Under the pieces are notes generated by a model. It was not told where the DNA came from and did not search any database. It was given only the letters and a program-made list of their open reading frames with translations. A stretch of 64,000 bases of DNA from Dactylis glomerata (Eukaryota > Streptophyta > Magnoliopsida > Poales > Poaceae), in NCBI GenBank assembly GCA_007115705.1, contig QXEO01000237.1:2976108-3040107 (forward strand), written 5' to 3'. The position numbers and the translations under genes are program-made. Positions within the stretch are counted from its first letter, which is position 1, and every line of letters begins with the position of its first letter. Positions 57,730-64,000 of the stretch are shown piece by piece.

Positions 57730-59262
57730 CTCACAACCCCGTGTAGCCCCGAGGCGGCATTGGGGCGACTTCCTGTTCAGCGCCGCTCGAGGGCTCGCGT
57801 CCGCCCCACACTGCCATTGCCGTTGGCTCCTGCCGCGATGGTGGCGGGTCCCGCTGCCGAAGGTTGCGGGGAGGTCTCTGGAGGCCGGCCGTTGCAACTG
57901 GGGAAGAAGCCGGTGGCCGTTGGAGGCTAGCTGTTGCAGTCGGGGAGCAGCGGTCGGAGCTCGCAGTGAACGGAAGCTGGGGTGGCGGCTCCGGACCTCG
58001 ATCTGCTCTTCTTCTTCGTGGCTGCCAGTGGCTAGAGAAGGGCGCCGGTGGTGGAACTGGGCGAGGCGGATCTTGGGATCCAACGTCCAGATCTTGCACC
58101 GACGGTGGGTGCTCGGGTGGAAGATGGTCGGTTGCGTGTGCTTGCGCCGGTTCAAGCGTGGTCCTGTGGGGCCGGAGGTCGTGGAAGGGCGGCCCCGTGC
58201 TGCTGATGCTCCAGTTCCGGTCCCCTACGGGCGATGTCGCGGGTGTGGTGCACGTCGATGCACCTGTGATAGGCTGCGGTCCAGAATCATGGTGATTCTT
58301 GGCCTCGAGCAGTGCTCCTCTGTTCCCTGACAGCATGGTGCTCGGTTGGGCACGACGGCTTGCACTGCGCCCGATAGTCCCATGTCTGGTTGGTCGTCGA
58401 TCCTTGGCGGGAGCTGCGGGTGGTTGCTGCGGAGCGGGTTGCTCTTTGCAGCGGTGAAGTGGTGCGTGGTGGCTGGTCTGATTTGCTGGACGGAGGTCTT
58501 CGGGAGTAGATCCGGGTAAAAACCTGTTCTTGGCTATTGGCAGGAGCCGGCGATGGTGGTGCTTTGGGCACCATCTCCTTCTTGAAGGCATCGTCGAGGT
58601 GAAGATCCCTACCTTCTTTCCACCTTCTCCGGGGGAAACCCTTGATCTGTTGATTGGATGATGGCGGCGCTCCAGCACCGTTTCTCTCCTGGGGGCATCA
58701 TCCTTGATGTGCATCGGCCGGAGGGACTAGTGGTTGGTTCGGTGGCGGGTGTAGGGTTCCGTGTGGATGGCTTGCATGGCAATGATGGCGGTGATCAGCG
58801 ATGGTGTGATTGTGGCAGGATCCTGTTAGTCGGCTCCTCTTCCGACGTGTTCGACTCATCCTCCTCCTTGTCTTCCCTTCATATGAAGTTAGAGTTGCAA
58901 CCTTGGGGGCGTGTGGCGACGATGACATGCGATGGGCGGTCTCGGCGTGAAGACTTTCATCGGCGCTGGTCCTGCACATCTTCTCGCTGGAGCTCGTCTT
59001 CAGAATCGGAGCTGCCAGTCTTATTCGCGATGGGTCAACTATTTGGCATGGACTGTCATGAGCTTTGCGTGTGTGCGGCTTGTACTGGTAGTCAGGTTGC
59101 CGGATGTGCCTTGGGGGTCTTGTGTGGCCTTGGGCATGTGTTGTGTGTAGGGGGGCTTGGCCCGTTTGTATCGATTTTCATCCGGTTTCCGCCTAAAAAA
59201 TTGGACACCTTCTTCTTAATTAATCGATTCGGGCAATGCTTATTGGCCCCGTTTTAAAAAAA
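57730..59262 (+). mobile_element. LINE-like retroposon, 3' portion
   Basis: GC-rich, gradually decaying sequence ends in a tail of the kind seen in grass LINE 3' UTRs (ttttcatccggttt, then ttcttaattaatcgattcgggcaatgc) and an A-run at 59256-59262. Five-prime border and target duplication not found. The long frames on the minus strand are probably incidental. Confidence 0.45.
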
Positions 59263-59337
59263 CTATGTTGTATGTTCAAATTTGTACGTGGAGTGTAGTT
59301 AGTGTATGTACTCTACTCCCCATGTCAGTTTGTAGTA

Positions 59338-59600
59338 CTCCCTCCTTCCCAAAATATAAGGCGTCTAAGGATTAGTCAAAAGTCAATATTTTCTAAGTTT
59401 GACTTAGTGTATACATAAAAATATGGACAATAACAATACTGAATCAATATCAATATATAGATTCACCGTAAAATATATTTTCTTAATGTGTTCATTGAAT
59501 ATTGTAAATTTAGATAATTTTTTCATAATATATGGTCAAAGTTAGTAAACTTTGACTTTTAACCAATCCTTAGGCACCTTACATTTTGGGATGGAGGGAG
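59338..59600. mobile_element. Stowaway MITE
   Basis: 263 bp between TA at 59336-59337 and 59601-59602. Ends are CTCCCTCCTTCCCAAAATAT and complement of ATTTTGGGATGGAGGGAG. Internal arms include agtttgact/aaagtcaaa blocks. Typical grass Stowaway. Confidence 0.93.
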
Positions 59601-59602
59601 TA

Positions 59603-60645
59603 TGATGCATCAATGCATGAATGAACCCTATCCATACCGCTCGTCAGCATGCATGGATGGAGGAGGAAGACACATCTGTAAATCCACATTCTAAACTACT
59701 ATCAAGTCAATAAATTGGGGCTATCTACAACTTATTTTAATTCACCTCTTTGCTAGTCGATCGGGCGGGCCGTCCTCCACCAATTAAAGACCGAAAACGG
59801 GGCCTAAAAGTTTAAGCATCGCTACGTGCCAAATCAAAGTTTTCCGTGCCGCGGATCGACTGTAAGGGACACGGACAAACACACGCACACGAACTCGGTG
59901 TGCATATCCATTAAAAAAAATTCGGAGAGGAATGCATCGCAGCTAAGAAGTCATCGCATGCAATTACATGAATCCAGAACACACATGCGCGCGCACGAGT
60001 GCATCTTTTCAGGGCGCGCTAGCGTCACATCATCCTGGAAGAGATGAATTCACACGACTGATGTGTGCTTACCTCGTCACTTCTGTAGCCCACTCATGGC
60101 ATCAGTCCATACATGAGCTACCTTGTCGTGTGCCGACTAGAAGTCCTGGATGGATGAACTTGAACTGGTGCACAGTAGAGCGACCGGAGCAAGGCACGCC
60201 AAGCGAAGTAGCACGAGAGGGGAGGGGCCGCGTGCATGGAACGTCCCGTTTGAGCTCGTTCCGAAGCTCGAAGCAAGACGAGAGATCGATTGGCCGGCCG
60301 CGGTGACAAGCAGCAGCGGACGGACGCGTCGTCGTCTTCGATCGCATTCACTCCTGAGCTCTCTCGCGTCCCGGCTCGATGAATGGTTTCTCTCACCTCT
60401 GTGGCTGCCACCAGCGCGACGCAATTGCCTTCCGCACTTTCTGCTACCTGCACCGTCTCTCTCCCTCCCATTATGGCGCTCTCTCTCTCTCTTGTTTGTG
60501 TGTACAATGTTCACGTTTCTGTAGGCAGGCGTCAGAGACGAACCCCATGAGGAGACACACCGCTTGTGCAGCCGTGCGCACCAACGAATGCAGCATTTCT
60601 ATCTTTCGATGGACCAATACACCCCGCTGCAGCCTAAATTGTACC
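59603..60645. other. Unassigned intergenic sequence
   Basis: Moderately GC-rich from 60150 to 60540 with frames on both strands but no domain or splice pattern I trust. Confidence 0.3.
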
Positions 60646-60668
60646 GGGGGGGGGGGGGGGGGGGGGGG
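60646..60668. repeat. Poly-G run (23)
   Basis: Twenty-three consecutive G on the plus strand. Copy number is likely uncertain in sequencing. Confidence 0.9.
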
Positions 60669-60979
60669 TGAGCTCTGGATCGACATTCTACAAATCCGGC
60701 AACGAAATACTTGTGAATAAGTGCATCTCCATAGCCCCGTAACTATGTCCAATAAAGGTGCCGGACAGGCCATTTTAGGGCTCGTTCAGTAGACAGGTTT
60801 TATGGTGTAATTAAGAGTATTATTTCTAGTGTTTTGGGTGAAAGCACGTGTTTTACTAGGGGTTCTATGGTGTAATTAAGAGTGTTATTTCTACAGTAGT
60901 AATTTGTGTTACAAAATCCTTTGAACCTGTCAGTGTTAAAAGTAAGGTAAAATTAAATTTTAATAAAAGAGGGAAATGA

Positions 60980-63570
60980 GAGGTGTCCTGGAATGGTAGA
61001 GGTATGGGGGCTGCTGATAAGAGAAAACATGCTAGGGAACTAGTGTGTGATCATGGGTTGGATTTCATTGGAATCGAGGAAACTCAATTGGAGGACTTCA
61101 CGGAGATTTGGTTAGACCAAATTGGATCTGGGCAAGATTTCTGGTGGTATGTCATGCCTTCTAAAGGAAGGTCTGGAGGAATTTTGGTAGGGGTTAAAAG
61201 GGTGGAGTATGACGTTATTGAGGTTGAACAAGGTGAATACTTTGTGAGATGCCTCATTATCAACAAATGTGATGGTTTTAAATGGAATTTGGTAACTATT
61301 TATGGTGATGCCCTAGGTAAGAAGCTTTCCTTAGAGAATTTGCTCATCTTTGTAGTAGATCGAAATTCCCTTCCATGCATGGGGTTGACTTTAATTTGGT
61401 GAGAAATGCGAGCGAGAAGAGTACTTGTGGCGGTTTATCGAAATGGAATACAATTTTCAATATTATTATTGAGAATAATAATTTGTTTGATATAAAGATG
61501 TGTAATAGGAAATGCACAATCATGTTGAACCTACTTTTGCCAAGTTAGATAGGTTTATGGCCACAATGGATTGGCTAGATCACTACCCCCTAACCTGTGT
61601 GACTGCTCTTTCAAGGGAATGGTCTGACCATACTCCCCTGTTGCTTGACACTGGGATAGGGTGTGTGAAGCTTTTTCATTTTAAATTAGAATTGTGCTGG
61701 TTAACCAGGGAGGATGTGATGGATGTGGTGAGACCGGTGTGGGAAGCTGATGCTGGCAATAGAACACTCATAGAGGAATGGGTGTGGCGGCTAGCTGAAA
61801 CAAGGAAAAAGTTGAGGGGATGGATCAGAAAAGTAGACAATATTTTTAGGAAAGAAAAAAGGTTTTCTGAGCTACTTGACAGCTTAAACAAAGCTACTGA
61901 GGATAATGGGTGGAATATGGTAGATAGGGAGTTTTATTTTGTGACAAAAAGCTTTTTAATGATTTGGTTAGGGAACATAACATTAAGTGTTATCAAAGAG
62001 CTAAGAGTGTGGACCTAAAATTAGGCCAGACTTGCACCGGATATTTCATGAATAAGATGAATGGTAGAAGACAAAAGAACAAGATTACACTTTTGATGAA
62101 TGGTGAAGGAAAAATTGAAGGAGACAAAAAAAATTGTTGGAACATTCCACTGATTTTTATAAAACCCTATTTGGTCCTTCATAAAGGGCTAGAGTTGGGA
62201 TAGAGTTTGAGTTCACAGTGGTAGTTGACCAAGAAGATAATGAAAATTTGATTAAATTGTTTTCTTTTCAAGAAATTAAGGGGATAGTTTTCTCTTTAGC
62301 TCATAACAAGAGCCCTGGTCCTGATGGTTTTCCTGGAGAATTCTATCAATTCTTTTTGGAATGTGTGAAGGTTCCTTTGAAACGGCTGTTTGATGATTTT
62401 ATGGGTGGGAAACTGGATGTGGGTAGACTAAATTTTGGTACTATTACTTTGCCCTCAAAAGGGGAAGATGCAGTAACAATACAAAATTTTAGGCCCATTT
62501 GTCTTATGAATACTAGTCTAAAAATAGTTACTAAAGGGATGAATAATAGATTAGCTCCAGTAGCAGAGAAAATCATTGATAAATCTCAAACTGCCTTTAT
62601 GCAAAATAGATATATCATGGAAGGTGTCTCTATGCTTCATGAAATTTTACATGAGGTGAAAAAAAGAAATTGTCTAGTGTCCTTTTCACATTTGATTTTG
62701 AAAAGGCATATGACAATGTAAATTGGACTTTTCTTTACAATGTTCTTGTTAAAAAAAAGGCTTTTCTCATAAATGGTATTATATGGTTTTTAGTGTCATT
62801 ACTAGTGGGAGGGTCAACATTAAGATGAATGATTAAATAGGGAGTTTTTTTCCTACTTATACAGGTGTGAGTCAAGGTGATCCTCTATCACCTATTTATT
62901 TTCAATGCAGTGGTAGATGCTATGTGTGTTATGGTAAAAAAATGCACAACACGGAGGGAGTTTGAAAGGGATTGTACCTCATTTGCAGGAGAATGGGATT
63001 GTCATTCTCCAATATACTGATGAAAAAGATCTTCTTGTTAGAAGAAGGTTTTGAAAATGCTAGGAATCTGAAAGTTTTGTTATGTCTATTTGAGCAATGT
63101 GTGGTTTAAAAATCAATTTCCTTAAGAGTGGGGTGTTTTGTCTGGGGGATACTAACAAAAATATTTTGACCTATGAAGAGATTTTCACTTGCAAGTCTGG
63201 TGATTTGCCTTTGAAGTACCCACTCCCTATTTTCAACTGCTTCATCTTTATGTTATGACTTTCTTAAGGTAGGCACTGTTCTTTGCACCATCAAAGGAAC
63301 CTCTTCGAGCTTTTTCTTGGTCGAATCCCGAGTTTCTGAGAGCCATCGCGAGATGTTCAAGTTCAACCAGTCCCTATTCACAAAAAAGGCTTCTTAGCTC
63401 TCATTGGAAACCAGCTGAAGATAAAATGGAAAAAATCTTGGGTTGTTATCAGGGAAAACTCTTGGACATGGGGTCTAGGGTGAACTTGCTTAATGCTTGT
63501 TTATTAACTATTCCCCTATTCATGCTCTCTTTCTACAGGGTTCTGTAGGTGTTAGAAAAAGGATGGATGT
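60980..63570 (+). pseudogene. Decayed LINE ORF2 (endonuclease and reverse transcriptase)
   Basis: Starts with WNGRGMG...KRKHARELV and GIEETQLEDF of the apurinic-type endonuclease, its end near 61530 (LDRFMATMDWLDHYP, SDHTPLLL). RT follows at 62250-62700 with NKSPGPDGFPGEFY, FRPICLMN and QTAFMQNRYIMEG, then GVSQGDPLSP at 62868 and a degenerate YTDE in place of the usual YADD near 63017. A C-terminal block (GKLLDMGSRVNLLNACLL) ends near 63560. Multiple frameshifts and stops. No A-tail or duplication identified. Non-autonomous remnant. Confidence 0.85.
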
Positions 63571-64000
63571 GTATATGTAGCATCCTATCTTTTGACAAAG
63601 GTAGCACAACTGTGTAAGTGCTATTTCCTGGATCACTGATAGCACCACAGAACAAAATATAGTAATCGTTGCAGATAGTATCATTTATTACATTGCAGAT
63701 CCAGACACACGAGTCTTTAAAACCTTACAAAAATGTTTAGCCACTTGGGGTAGCAAATAACAGAGTTCGACACAAAGTAACACAATGGAAATAAATTGCA
63801 ATGAGCCTCCATCTTCAGCAAGTGCCACAAGCAGCCAAGTTGGAATGCAGGCTCGAGAATCCTACCAATTACTTCTCATCCGAACAACCTGCACATTTGA
63901 ATATGCAGCCCCAATGAAAGGGGTCAGTACAACAACGTACTGGCAAATGACACATATTTGGTGGCTGTTGTGAAAGAACTATACTACATGATATTTGGCT
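63571..64000. other. Unassigned sequence at window end
   Basis: AT-rich with no domain. Could be the 3' UTR of a minus-strand gene lying beyond the window, but nothing decisive is visible. Confidence 0.3.

Noticed and set aside
57731..58714. 327-codon minus-strand ORF
   Set aside because: Pro/His/Arg-rich with no motif, in a region that reads as a plus-strand LINE-like tail. Probably an incidental open frame.
60120..60540. Gene suggested by long frames on both strands
   Set aside because: No domain or coherent splice signals, and frames overlap on both strands.
1..64000. CRISPR array, bacterial operon or riboswitch
   Set aside because: The DNA is plant nuclear. Degenerate repeats at 16070-19400 have no regular spacing or constant repeat.
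1..64000. tRNA or rRNA genes
   Set aside because: No cloverleaf or rRNA core sequence noticed. The tRNA-like matches are short primer binding sites of LTR elements.

Overview
The window is nuclear DNA of a grass, most likely a Pooideae species. The evidence is plant-type introns, small GC-rich genes, Maximus/SIRE-like Copia LTRs, Tat-like Gypsy elements, many Stowaway, Tourist, hAT and Mutator-type miniature elements, and a Helitron. I cannot fix the species. About three quarters of the bases belong to transposable elements, many nested in one another.

Layout. 1-15958: a non-autonomous Tat-like Gypsy element in minus orientation. It has a gag-protease gene on the minus strand and an opposing, intron-containing gene pair on the plus strand with its own TATA box, but no reverse transcriptase or integrase. 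A young full-length Copia element (4393-12187, LTRs identical as far as compared, TSD ATTTA) sits inside the second antisense gene. 15959-24440: a gag-only, Maximus-like Copia element with one complete 2.24-kb LTR, a second LTR cut down to about 110 bp, and a 3.6-kb mosaic of degenerate repeats where pol should be. 24441-26400: a 131-bp solo LTR, an LTR relic and a small MITE. 26670-33200: a spliced RING-H2 ubiquitin ligase gene of the MBR/HIP1 type with MITEs in its introns. 33400-38000: MITEs and a dead GH28 polygalacturonase gene split by a Mutator-type insertion. 38021-38188: a small possible secreted-peptide gene. 39943-41635: a solo LTR. 42241-47542: a second, ORF-less relative of the first Gypsy element, overwritten by LTR fragments in both orientations. 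47745-48190: a short retroposon with long target duplications. 49365-50477: a two-exon RABA1 (Rab11) GTPase gene. 51044-51515: a GC-rich Mutator-type miniature element. 51924-54919: a Helitron with three copies of its 5' end in tandem and one 3' end. 54979-63570: MITEs, a second Helitron 3' end, a LINE-like tail and a decayed LINE reverse transcriptase gene.

Only three host genes look potentially intact: the RING-H2 ligase, the RABA1 GTPase and the small peptide. They do not form a pathway. The other coding sequence belongs to the element proteins that package, process and insert element copies, and most of those ORFs are incomplete or broken.

The most unusual structures are the Helitron with three 5' termini, the promoter-bearing antisense genes of the Tat-like element, and the youngest Copia, which combines identical LTRs, a candidate leader intron and one nonsense codon in reverse transcriptase.
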